Of a stretch of DNA of 25,466 bases, positions 16,387 through 25,466 are shown one piece after another; the stretch's first letter is position 1, and each line of letters starts with the position of its first letter. The notes under the pieces were generated by a model that saw only the letters and a program-made list of their open reading frames with translations, made no database searches and was not told the DNA's origin. The DNA is from Fragilariopsis cylindrus CCMP1102 (Eukaryota; Bacillariophyta; Bacillariophyceae; Bacillariales; Bacillariaceae). The stretch is from the NCBI GenBank assembly GCA_900095095.1, contig FMBT01000678.1:1-25466 (forward strand). Reading direction: 5' to 3'. The translations under genes were made by a program, and so were the position numbers.

Positions 16387-17859
16387 ATGGAATCGACTAT
16401 TAGGAACACAACAATGGCAGAAGTTCTAGCTGTTCCAGAAACAGCAGACGACGAACAACAACTTCAAATCGTGGCCAAATGTATGTCATTCGTTCCTAAA
16501 AATATAGACATCAAAGAAGGTTATAGTTTAATGACTATACTGTATAAAGTTGGAACATTAGACGCCTACCTAGCCGCGGTTGAAGGTCGTTTTTGGCACG
16601 GCGAATTCAGACACTACTTTAGTTTCCAAGACGAGCGTACCATTAAGATACAAGAAGGCAGGATTGAATTTTTGTGCCTATTAGTGCGGAGTTGGAGTAG
16701 TCGAAGTGATGATGAAACCTTCAACTTACCACCGATTATTGATGAACTACGAAATCTAACAAGTATCGAACTTAGGAATTGTAATTTGATTCCATTGGAA
16801 ATCAGTAACTTATTGCATCTCAAAACAATCAATTTTAGGAAATGTACACAACATATGTTTGAAAATATTCCAGATGGGTTACAGCTTCCTTCGATCACAA
16901 AACTTACCATCTCTAATATGCCAGTATTTAGGCCTGCTTCTAACTTATCATCATTTATAAAGATATTTTCAGACAATCTTGAGGAACTCTGTTTTGAAAA
17001 TGTAACAAGAGAACAGTCAGATGAAATTCTTCGTCTTCTTCAAGATAATGGTGATAGTACTAACTTTAGACATAGTCTCAAAGTGCTTGTAATGCAAAAT
17101 TGCAAATTGAAGGAAAGAGATTTAGAGCGATTACTTTATGAAATCCAACCACTTTTTCCTAATCTTCATACAATGGATGTCTGGAACAATGGAATCAGAA
17201 GTCTTCGTGGTATCGAAGATAGAAACAAGCAGATGATGACATCGTCATCGTCTAACAACCTTCGTAAATTAAATCTCGGAGAAAATCCGGTCCTCTATCA
17301 TGCTACTATTCATGATGATGTCAATATTCATCGCTATACCGGTGATGATCGTAATTCAAATAAAGCGAGAGATCCTATGGAAAAAGTGGCCCTTCTAACT
17401 CTTCTTGATACGTTCAAAGGAATTTCGAATATCGGAGCACGCTTGTCGATTAATTTAGAGTTATACGATCCGGAAATTGAGTATGCTCTAAGAATAAATC
17501 AAGCAGGAAGGAAGTTCATGTTAGAGACGACAGGAGGGACGGGCGTTATTGGTGTCAATGATGGTAATAGGACTAAGCCCATTACAAATCGAGCATTATG
17601 GCCTTTGATATTGAAGAGGGCGTACAAAAATTCTGCAGGAATTTATGACCACGACGACCGTCGTATCAGCAAAGAAGCCGCTGAGAGTAAGATGTGTTCA
17701 ACGGGACTTTTTCACCTGGTTCGTAACTACGCCTACGGTCCTATCTTTGTGGAAGATCACAGTCGTGTTACTAATGTCACAACTGTTACGTTGTTATCTC
17801 CTGTTACTACTATCGCTACTAGAGTGAAATTGCGACGTCGGCGTCGACACCATCGTTAA
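16387..17859 (+). CDS. Leucine-rich-repeat protein of the diatom LRR family
   Basis: 490 residues, ATG at 16387. A helical N-terminal region (20-110) is followed by irregular leucine-rich repeats (about 120-300): LRNLTSIELRNCNLIPLE, LLHLKTINFRKCT, LPSITKLTISNM, NLEELCFENVT, SLKVLVMQNCKL, FPNLHTMDVWNNG, NLRKLNLGENPV. The C-terminal cap has RALWPLILKRAY (402-413) and STGLFHLVRN (438-447), which match the W-P-x-x-L-x-R-A and TGLYYLLR hallmarks of a large diatom LRR family. There is no signal peptide or membrane segment, so it is probably cytosolic or nuclear and works by protein binding. The last 40 residues, Thr/Val then Arg-rich, look like a divergent tail. It ends convergently with UTP13, 349 bp away. 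Confidence 0.85.
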   Translation: MESTIRNTTMAEVLAVPETADDEQQLQIVAKCMSFVPKNIDIKEGYSLMTILYKVGTLDAYLAAVEGRFWHGEFRHYFSFQDERTIKIQEGRIEFLCLLVRSWSSRSDDETFNLPPIIDELRNLTSIELRNCNLIPLEISNLLHLKTINFRKCTQHMFENIPDGLQLPSITKLTISNMPVFRPASNLSSFIKIFSDNLEELCFENVTREQSDEILRLLQDNGDSTNFRHSLKVLVMQNCKLKERDLERLLYEIQPLFPNLHTMDVWNNGIRSLRGIEDRNKQMMTSSSSNNLRKLNLGENPVLYHATIHDDVNIHRYTGDDRNSNKARDPMEKVALLTLLDTFKGISNIGARLSINLELYDPEIEYALRINQAGRKFMLETTGGTGVIGVNDGNRTKPITNRALWPLILKRAYKNSAGIYDHDDRRISKEAAESKMCSTGLFHLVRNYAYGPIFVEDHSRVTNVTTVTLLSPVTTIATRVKLRRRRRHHR

Positions 17860-18208
17860 TTTCTCGACAGGAAGAAGTTGGACTATTCTCAGATATTGCT
17901 ATCCTTACTAAGCTTCGTCAGGAATAACGAGGGCAAAGTAGGGTAGTATACTGCTGTCAGGCTCTGATCTTGTTTACGTTGTTGCTACTGCGCATCTACA
18001 CCAAATAAACAATTAGCGTAACTTTTTGAGCACAAAATTACTTAGACTATTATACTAGAGGCAAAAATTAAAAAAGTAAAAGAAATTAGGGATTGTATGA
18101 CGCTTATACAGTTATTATTGTTTAATAGACACCTTTTTTTCGGTGCCGAAATCAGTCTAACCTTACGACAATTCCAATCTCTTTAGATATATATTTTTTT
18201 CATTCAGT
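17860..18208. other. Convergent 3' region; no gene seen
   Basis: 349 bp between the stop codons of the LRR gene and UTP13. AT-rich, presumably holding both 3' UTRs and poly(A) sites. Nothing else was seen. Confidence 0.5.
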
Positions 18209-21200
18209 TCACTCGTTGTCCTCGTCGTCTTCAGATTCCGATGAGCTACTGTCACCTACGGTCATAACATCATCGTCACTATCGTCGTCGCTATCGTGGC
18301 CTTCATCATCATCATCGTCGCTGCTGTTGTTGACATTGTTGGCTGTACCTCTACTTCCCACTACGGTCTGACCTCCCATTTGGATACGTCCATCGATGAA
18401 TTTTGGTGGTAATACTAATTTGCTCTTTGACTCCCACAAAGCAAACTCGGTCTCATTATCGTGTTCGTCATCGTCCTTATTATTAGTTGTTGTTGTCAGT
18501 ATCGGATCCAATGATGACATGTTAACTAGTAGATAATCAAGTAGATACGTATTGGTATGTAATCGATCAAACCGTTCAAAATGCCGTTCAGCGTACGGGG
18601 TGATCCCTGCTAATATTTCAGGTATACTCCCGTGTTTGGTTTCAGTTGCATCCTTCGATGTTAATCGATCAACGGATATTGTTGTTACGATAGCTTGAAG
18701 TACCCACATTGCCAAAGAAGAATTACGTGCACGGGTATTCCATTCTCGACAGTACTTTAATACCTGTGCGATACGGTCAAGATCCCAAGTCGAACAGTGT
18801 TTTTGAAGGACAGAAACGACGGCGGGATGCTGTTGCTTATTTTTCATTGCTTTTTTGGACGACGCAGTTATTTCATTTTCTAATAATGCATTCAAAACCT
18901 TCAATGCTTGTCTTGGTTTGTCTACCTGTAATGCAATATCTAATGCCTTGTCATATTCCTTGTGACGTAAATGATTTACCATTTTTTGATCTAATAAGAT
19001 CCGTTCAGCTTCTTCTGCACGTTCTTCATCTTCCAATTGGGCTGTCGTATCTTCCCATACAAGAATCTTAGAATCGGCAGCACCACTAACAACAATGTCT
19101 CCTGCTCCACGATTACCATTGGTGTTATCGTTGTTGCTTGGTGCCAAATCTAATGCCCATACTTTATTAGAATGTCCATCTAATGTCGATTCACATTCAT
19201 TTGTACGGATCGTCCAAAGTTTAACTAACCCATCTGCACCGGATGATACCAATTGTAACCCAGTCGACAAGAATCGTACTCGTAATACACTAGACAAATG
19301 ACCTTGGAAGGTACGGACACAAGAATAATCACCTAATGACCAAATTTTGATTGTTTTATCACCAGAACTTGTTGCAACAACACGATCAATTGGTGAAAAT
19401 TGACAATCCCAAACACCTCTTCTATGACCCTTCAGTGTTGCCTTTAATGATAGATCTGTACAGTTCCATAACTTGACAGTTTTATCTTGTGAACCAGATG
19501 CAACAATAGAATCATTTGGTGCAATTGATATTATATTAATATCTTTATCATGACCACGAATACTCATAACTGCTTCTAATTCAACTGGTTCACTATTACC
19601 ACCATCTTCGTCGTTTTCGTTCCAGTCATCTGGACCTAATAAATTCCATCGTTTTAATGTTTTATCAACACTAGCTGTTATACAAAATGCACCACCACCA
19701 TTCCTTGCAGCTTTACCACCGACCTCATACCGGCCAGTTTTTTGTGATAATCCACATGCACCAATTGGTTCTGTATGACCAGTTGCAATACCAACACATT
19801 TATAACTAGGAGTATGATTAGTATTTGTATTATTAGTACTATTATTCATCCATAAACGTAATGTTTTATCTTTACCACAACTTGCAACGTATCGTCCACA
19901 TGGACTTGCATCAACACAAAGTACAGTTGATGTATGTCCATCAAGTACGGAACATGAAAAATTATTTAAATCAAAGACACGAACTTGTGGACTATTTGTT
20001 GCAACAACAATTGATGTTGATGTTGAATTTGAATTTGATGATGGCATTGATGGAATAATTTTTAAATCTAATACTTCATCATTATGTCCAACAATTGTAC
20101 GATTTAATGTTAGGGTGGAATAATTCACAAATGATAAATTATGTTCTGCATCCACTGCAATCAAAGATTGCTGTTGTTGTTGTGCGGAAGATTGTTGTTG
20201 TGACTGTGGTTGTTGTAATAATAAACCCATATATCCACCACGATTATCACCAAATGATTCTGATATTGGTTGTTCCGATGTTTGTACTAATTCTGGTGTC
20301 TGACCTGTAGTAACTTCGGCCTTCCATTTTCGAAGTAAACCTTTACTACCTGCTGTTACGATACGTATTTCATTATTATTATTACTTTCATTACTATAAT
20401 CATTTTTTTGAGAAGTAGAAGATGATGATAAAACAATCATACCTTCAATTTGTTCATAAACAGGAATAGTTTGTATTCTTCGATACATAACTCGTGGTTG
20501 TTGTGGTGGCGTAGTAGTAGTATCTTTCTTTTGTTTACGTTTATTTTTCTTCTTTTTTCCTTTATTATCGTTTCCATCTTCATTCTCAACAGGAACAATT
20601 CTCCATAAATTTAAGATTGAATCTCTACCGGTCGTAATAAAGAATTCGCTGCTACCATCATTATTATCATTATTCCCCGTCGTCGTCGATGATGATGAGG
20701 ATGACCACCAATCCATACAAGTGACACCAGATAAATGATCATTTAATAATATGATACTACTATTATTTAATGTTTTTTCATCCGGACTACCATCACGTAA
20801 ATTATGTATCGATATACTACCATCCTCACGTCCAATAGCAATAATTAATTGAGAGGTACCTGGTTTCCATTTAATGGATGTGATACCAACTCGACCACTA
20901 CTACTTCCTGCTTTATTAGTAGCAGCTAATGGTCGAAAGACATGTGTGACGTATCGTCCACGGACATCCCAAATACGTACGGTACCATCCACAGATCCTG
21001 TGGCTAAAAAGATATCCGAATCATGATAGGCCATTATTGTGACAGGTAATCGATGTCCCGATCGTCCCCATGTTTGTACTAATTTTGTTGTTGTGGATAC
21101 TGATACTGATGTTTCTTTTTCCTCATCCTCATCATCATCATTTCCATCGTCGTCCTCTTCTTTTGTGGAGGATCGAATCACAGAATATTGTTTCAACATA

Positions 21201-21754
21201 TTATTTCTACTGCATGTCACAATACATTGATTTTTATGATCTAAGGCATAGGATGTAATACTTTCTTGATCCACTCCTTCATCTTCATCATCATCATTAT
21301 CAACATCATCGCCAGTACCATTTTCACCACTGGCATCTAATCCACTACCACCCCGGACTGTACCTAATTTAATACCCTTCATTGCATCCACAATAGCAAG
21401 ATCACCATGTACTGGTAATAATAAAAATGGATTCAGTAAAGCTGTTTTATCGTCCTCGTCTTCGTCATCATTTTTTTCCTCAACAACAATGTTCGAATAA
21501 GAATGTGTTACTTTACCACCAGTAAATGTTGGTACATGTGCAGAACCAATAGTCCATGATTTTGATAATATCTGTTGTCCTGCTTTCGGTGTATTAACTT
21601 TACCTGCAGCAGATTCTTGTTCTGCTTCTTGTGCTTGTATTTCTTGTGCTTCTTCTTCTTCGCCCGTCATCATTGGAACAACATCATCATCCTCATCATC
21701 AGCAACAACTTCTGCAAATTTTACACCCTCCATCATCATCATACTACTCATCAT
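18209..21754 (-). CDS. UTP13: U3 snoRNP protein UTP13 (TBL3), small-subunit processome component
   Basis: 1181 residues in one uninterrupted frame, ATG at 21754. About twelve WD40 repeats form two beta-propellers. Clear ones include GSVDGTVRIWDV, GREDGSISIHNL, GRDSILNLWRIV, CGKDKTLRLWM, ASVDKTLKRWNL, GSQDKTVKLWNC, SSGDKTIKIWSL, GADGLVKLWTI and GAADSKILVWED, several preceded by GH dipeptides. They are followed by the Utp13 C-terminal domain: ERILLDQKMVNHLRHKEYDK, DKPRQALKVLNALLE, CSTWDLDRIAQVLKYCREWN, HTNTYLLDYLLVNMSSLDP. UTP13 is part of the UTP-B complex with PWP2, DIP2/UTP12, UTP6, UTP18 and UTP21, and assembles on 18S pre-rRNA in the nucleolus. It is longer than typical family members (about 800 residues) because of low-complexity inserts (Asn, Asp/Glu, Gln, Ser runs) between blades and acidic tails at both ends. 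Confidence 0.95.
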   Translation of the reverse strand: MMSSMMMMEGVKFAEVVADDEDDDVVPMMTGEEEEAQEIQAQEAEQESAAGKVNTPKAGQQILSKSWTIGSAHVPTFTGGKVTHSYSNIVVEEKNDDEDEDDKTALLNPFLLLPVHGDLAIVDAMKGIKLGTVRGGSGLDASGENGTGDDVDNDDDEDEGVDQESITSYALDHKNQCIVTCSRNNMLKQYSVIRSSTKEEDDDGNDDDEDEEKETSVSVSTTTKLVQTWGRSGHRLPVTIMAYHDSDIFLATGSVDGTVRIWDVRGRYVTHVFRPLAATNKAGSSSGRVGITSIKWKPGTSQLIIAIGREDGSISIHNLRDGSPDEKTLNNSSIILLNDHLSGVTCMDWWSSSSSSTTTGNNDNNDGSSEFFITTGRDSILNLWRIVPVENEDGNDNKGKKKKNKRKQKKDTTTTPPQQPRVMYRRIQTIPVYEQIEGMIVLSSSSTSQKNDYSNESNNNNEIRIVTAGSKGLLRKWKAEVTTGQTPELVQTSEQPISESFGDNRGGYMGLLLQQPQSQQQSSAQQQQQSLIAVDAEHNLSFVNYSTLTLNRTIVGHNDEVLDLKIIPSMPSSNSNSTSTSIVVATNSPQVRVFDLNNFSCSVLDGHTSTVLCVDASPCGRYVASCGKDKTLRLWMNNSTNNTNTNHTPSYKCVGIATGHTEPIGACGLSQKTGRYEVGGKAARNGGGAFCITASVDKTLKRWNLLGPDDWNENDEDGGNSEPVELEAVMSIRGHDKDINIISIAPNDSIVASGSQDKTVKLWNCTDLSLKATLKGHRRGVWDCQFSPIDRVVATSSGDKTIKIWSLGDYSCVRTFQGHLSSVLRVRFLSTGLQLVSSGADGLVKLWTIRTNECESTLDGHSNKVWALDLAPSNNDNTNGNRGAGDIVVSGAADSKILVWEDTTAQLEDEERAEEAERILLDQKMVNHLRHKEYDKALDIALQVDKPRQALKVLNALLENEITASSKKAMKNKQQHPAVVSVLQKHCSTWDLDRIAQVLKYCREWNTRARNSSLAMWVLQAIVTTISVDRLTSKDATETKHGSIPEILAGITPYAERHFERFDRLHTNTYLLDYLLVNMSSLDPILTTTTNNKDDDEHDNETEFALWESKSKLVLPPKFIDGRIQMGGQTVVGSRGTANNVNNSSDDDDDEGHDSDDDSDDDVMTVGDSSSSESEDDEDNE

Positions 21755-22362
21755 GATTGATTGACCGACTGCGGCTACGTCTTGACTGATATACTATACT
21801 GTACAGTAGTCAATTTTAATTTTGATCTACTGTATTTGCTATTCTCTGTCTAAGATTGGTTTAGGATTGAAAGCTTGTAGTAGGATTTATCGAGTTTGCT
21901 TTTTATCAGATCAACACATCATCTATCTTCGATAACTATTCGAATTTTTCAGGTGTAAAAAGAAAAAAAGAAAATCAATGGCGGCGATTGCGTGAAAACA
22001 AAACGGTTGATGAACGTACACACACACGACCGACTTTATTTTCCCTAATAAAAATATTTTCCAGTCGTGGTAGAATTTCACAATAAAGCCCTCTTTTTAT
22101 AAAGATTTTATTTTCCTAGAACTTTGAAACTGCGTGCTGCTGTAACTGTATATCAAAAAATAAAGCCAAAGCGAACGCTCTTGTACAATTCTTAAGATCT
22201 TATCGGTACATACGGTAACGTTAACACGCCAAACGTCATCGTCATTATCATTATCATCATTACCATCATCCTTATGATGAATAGCAAGAAAACATTAAGA
22301 CTATCACAATCCTCCTTGTTGATGAGGAAAGTAGTGGTAGTAATAGTGGTAGTAATAGTAGT
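21755..22362. other. Divergent intergenic region between UTP13 and the SET gene
   Basis: 608 bp with both 5' ends. It includes A/AG-rich tracts near 21960 and a CACACACACGACC stretch near 22020. No ORF or specific factor site is supported. Confidence 0.45.
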
Positions 22363-22897
22363 ATGCGTATGAGAACAACGACAAGGATGACAACAATGAC
22401 GACAAGGATGACAATGACGACGATGACGATGACGCTTCTTAATTTTCTTACATTACTTATAACAATAATGACTCTTTACCCATCGTCATTATACCACCCT
22501 TTATCGTATTGTAACGCTTCTGCTGATATCATTAATGCCGAAACTGAAACTGGATCAACAACTACTCAGACGACACAATCCTGTAAAAACAATATAATTC
22601 ATAAAGATGAGAATGGCAATAATAATAATGTAGTATGTGGAGACGACTTAGACTCAGAATCAGACTCGACGACGACGAATGACGCTGACAAAATGATGAA
22701 AGAAGAAAAAGAAGAAGAAGACAATGATGATGATGATGATAGTAGTAGTATCAAGAAACGTCATGGTCGTCATGGTCATGGTCGTCGTCGTAATCCAAAA
22801 AATGACTGTAAATTATATATGGCACCATCCTCTATAAAAGGTGGTGGATATGGACTATTTACATCACGTGATTTAATAAAAGGACAATCTATATTAG

Positions 22898-22974
22898 GTA
22901 ATAATAATAATAAGAAAGAGGAGGAGGAGGAGGAGACGACAACGACAACAACGATAATGATGATTCATTATTAG
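22898..22974 (+). other. Possible intron 1 of the SET gene (77 nt)
   Basis: GTAATA at 22898 and TTATTAG ending at 22974 would remove 77 nt and join GQSIL directly to DGPNIPVLITW in the correct frame. The alternative is a coding Asn/Glu/Thr run with one missing base. The sequence inside is trinucleotide-repeat-rich. Confidence 0.4.
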
Positions 22975-23367
22975 ATGGACCGAATATACCAGTTCTTATT
23001 ACTTGGGGGAGTAGTAGTAATATTGGATGTGAAGATGGTGAAGATGGTGAAATCAAAAACAAAGACAAAGACAAAAGCAAAAACAATTATTGTCAAAATC
23101 CATTCAAATTATTTCATAATGTTTGGTGGGGACAAAATGGTGGTATGTCGGATAGAATGAAACGTGAAATTTTAATAATATCAAGTGACGAAGATGACGA
23201 CAATGACAATGTCAATGACGAAGACGAAGACAAAAATGATATAAATTTGAATATGAATAGGAATATAAATAGGAATAGGATGATTTTTGATTATCAAATA
23301 ACATTTGGTGCATTACCAAATTTTCATCCATATAAATCAAATTTAGATTTTAAACAACCATCAATAG

Positions 23368-23456
23368 GTATGATGATTATACGTATTTGAAATCATCATC
23401 ATCTAATAATAACGACACAACAACAACTACAAATAATAGTAATAATACTACTACAG
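23368..23456 (+). other. Possible intron of the SET gene (89 nt), or a frameshifted coding stretch
   Basis: GTATGA at 23368 and CTACAG ending at 23456 would splice in frame from QPSI to GSSNDNNPLKGSFSYY. Against this, the skipped stretch begins YDD in the shifted frame, a motif expected at this point in related diatom SET proteins, so a one-base deletion is at least as likely. Confidence 0.3.
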
Positions 23457-24252
23457 GTAGTAGTAATGATAATAATCCATTAAAAGGTTCATTTTCATAT
23501 TATAAAGGGAAACAATTTATTGTGAATTCGAATGTGAATGCTGGTGAAGAAATTTTCCTAAATTATGGTGAAAACTTTTTTAATCCAGAAAATAAAGAAA
23601 GTAATTCTTATAGAATAAAATACCAAGACGTCAAGATTATTTGAATGCTGCTGTTATAATACGTAAATTTTTAATCAAAGGTTCCTATATAAAAAAACAG
23701 TCGATTGACATAGTTGGTGATACTACAAGTAGTGATACAACTGATAGTAATGATAATGATAATGACAATGACAATGAGAAGATGATAATAGTATGGATAT
23801 GAGAGAAAGAACAACAGACGTTCTTAAAAGTATTGAAACATTTAAAGAATTATTAGCATTTAATGATGTAAATGGATATAATAGAGATTACGATGATGAT
23901 TTGTATTATGATGATCTTGATGGCAATGCTCGCGAGGATGATAAAGAAGAAGAAGAGGAAGATGATAAAGAAGCAATTGATCAAATTGACAATGTAATGA
24001 CTCGTATACTTTCTTTAGTACCAACAAATGAATCTGATCTATTTAAAGTTATTAGTAAAGCAATAAAACTTCGTCGTCAACGATTGATAGATTTTAATGA
24101 TTATGATGATGAGTATAAGAATAAGAATAACAAACCAATACCAAGTATAAAAGATTTTGCGGATGCAATATATACTGAGTATTCATTATTGCCACCAAAA
24201 ACAAATAAAGAATTAAAGAAATATGGGATGTGTTTAGATCATATTATATCTG

Positions 24253-24370
24253 GTATATCAAAACACCAATAGTCAACGTCGTCGTTGATGATACGTCATC
24301 GTCAACGTCATCGGTCAACGTCATCATCAACGTCATCGTCAACGTCAACGTCAACCGTCAGCAACAACAG
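24253..24370 (+). other. Ser/Thr-type repeat stretch in the SET gene; possible 118-nt intron
   Basis: From about 24273 the sequence is a CGTCAA/CATCGTCAACGT minisatellite with no continuous frame linking CLDHIISG to [16 protein letters not shown] at 24253 and CAACAG ending at 24370 would splice in frame (118 nt). Reading through would need two missing bases. Confidence 0.35.
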
Positions 24371-24928
24371 CAATAGGTCGTGGTGCTATAGCCCAACGCT
24401 TTATTCAAAAAACGATATCATTGTTCCTGTACCATTACTTCATTTATTGGATCGTTCGCTATTAATAATAATAACAAAGATGAACTATTAATCAATTATT
24501 GTTTTGGTCATCACGAATCTACAATGATATTTTGTCCAATAACAAATTCAATACTAATCAACCACTGCAGTAGTAGCACTAATAGTAGTATTAATGGTAC
24601 TGGCAGTAACGGTGATAACAGTGAGGATGAAAATAATAAGGTATCATTCCCATGCGGCGGTAATAATGATAATGATAAGTAGTAAGAAACAAAAACAAAA
24701 CGAAGGACCGAATGCAATGTATCGATGGGCGTCATCGTCGTCGTCCAAAGGATCAGGATCAGAATCAGAATCAGGAGGACCATCACGGTCATCTTCGTGG
24801 GATCCACAAACTGATAAGACATTAAAAATGACAATTAGTGAAATTGCTTAGAAAGTAACAAAGAGAGTACACATCGATTATTATCAATGGAAATTATTGC
24901 ATTGCGTGATATAAAACCAGGTGAGGAG

Positions 24929-25081
24929 GTACGTGCATACGTTTGCTTTTTGTTCTTTTACAATTTCAAACATTATACTGTACTATTATATTCATTCATT
25001 CATTCATTCTCTTTCTATTCTTTCATCGTGATATTATCTACCTCTCGTTTCTTTATGCTTTATTTTCTATTCCTACTGTAG
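24929..25081 (+). other. Intron of the SET gene (153 nt)
   Basis: Donor GAG|GTACGT and acceptor CTACTGTAG|ATC, with a T-rich interior. Removing it joins DIKPGEE to IFIDYGKEWENAW, the exact continuation expected for the SET motif. Stops occur in the intron in the exon frame. This is the only intron in the window with strong support. Confidence 0.85.
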
Positions 25082-25466
25082 ATCTTTATTGATTATGGCA
25101 AAGAATGGGAAAATGCATGGTTGGAACACGTTAAGACCTGGGAATAGTAATGATATTACAGATACTGATAGCAGTATTCCTAGTATAACAGAATATGAAA
25201 TGAATCAACAGAAAGACATACCAGTATCATTATGGTTTGGTGTAATAATAGAGCAAAACATTTACGGAATGATAAACCAGCAACTTCCCTAAATGGACGG
25301 TATCAAGCTATGTGTTGGTACAAGAACTTGCTACCAATTGATTTAGAATTAGGATTTTATCATCCGCGGAATCCAAATCATCGACATTATTGGAAAACAT
25401 TTTCTGATGCAGAGATTTATACTGAATATGCATTCGATGCAAAAAATATTTTTAACATGAATAGAA

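Larger units (their letters stand above)
22363..25466 (+). pseudogene. Secretory-type two-part SET-domain protein gene with many single-base frameshifts, right end outside the window
   Basis: The start ATG 22363 opens a signal peptide (basic Met/Arg/Thr n-region, then LLNFLTLLITIMTL), then acidic linkers and the first SET-like half: LYMAPSSIKGGGYGLFTSRD, DGPNIPVLITW, FGALPNFHPY, GSFSYYKGKQFIVN, AGEEIFLNYGENF. A helical linker follows (23793-24250), then the second half: [91 protein letters not shown]. Some diatom SET proteins have this layout; they are presumed lysine methyltransferases. Coding sequence continues in a shifted frame at about 23365, 23617-23620, 23780, 24407-24412, 24465, 24676, 24849, 25145 and 25248. 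All but 24676 behave as one missing base; no nonsense substitution was seen. Some shifts may be introns. Pseudogene or sequence error is undecided. Confidence 0.75.

Noticed and set aside
24404..24416. AAAAAAC as a programmed -1 slippery heptamer in the SET gene
   Set aside because: The zero frame reads CAA AAA ACG, not A AAA AAC, so the phase is wrong, and the other shift sites share no common motif.

Overview
The window looks like nuclear DNA of a diatom, most likely a pennate one; this is inference. It is AT-rich and dense in trinucleotide runs, with short intergenic gaps and few introns. It carries protein families typical of diatoms: a Ty1/copia-like Gag of the algal type, a MATH-BTB protein ending in a SAP-like segment, an LRR protein with the diatom-type C-terminus, a two-part SET protein, and a 2OG-Fe(II) oxygenase with an AHAF motif like the ASAF plastid-import signal. 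No tRNA, rRNA, CRISPR array or bacterial-type operon was found.

Layout. 1-2823: the 5' half of a copia-like LTR retrotransposon on the minus strand. In element order it has a candidate LTR, a primer-binding site complementary to the anticodon arm of initiator tRNA-Met, and a Gag split into two ORFs by an ATGA overlap. A TGA then follows, after which the same frame stays open to the left edge. 3201-3899 (-): acidic protein with a PP1-docking-like motif. 5377-6762 (+): MATH-BTB-SAP gene with two single-base frameshifts. 7281-7559 (-): degenerate MYND finger protein. 7722-8441 (-): small membrane-anchored kinase-like protein.

8600-10730 is a transposon cluster. It holds a long foldback hairpin and two Harbinger-like non-autonomous elements with 3-bp CTG and CAG target duplications. 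Both are filled with palindromic AAGCGGGTA/TACCCGCTT repeats. A 508-bp TTAA-flanked element is nested in the second. 11040-11866 is a decayed ORF with in-frame stops.

12053-13729 (+): 2OG oxygenase-like, probably plastid-targeted. 14817-15956 (-) is a low-complexity protein with two copies of a helical repeat; it shares a 430-bp divergent promoter region with the LRR gene at 16387-17859 (+). 18209-21754 (-): UTP13/TBL3, the best-identified gene. 22363 to the right edge (+): a secretory-type SET gene with one clear intron and many single-base frameshifts.

Apart from the mobile elements, the genes look like unrelated housekeeping and family members. The most informative signals are the transposon structures, the half-tRNA primer site, and the contrast between intact ORFs (UTP13, LRR, oxygenase) and indel-riddled ones (Gag, MATH-BTB, SET).
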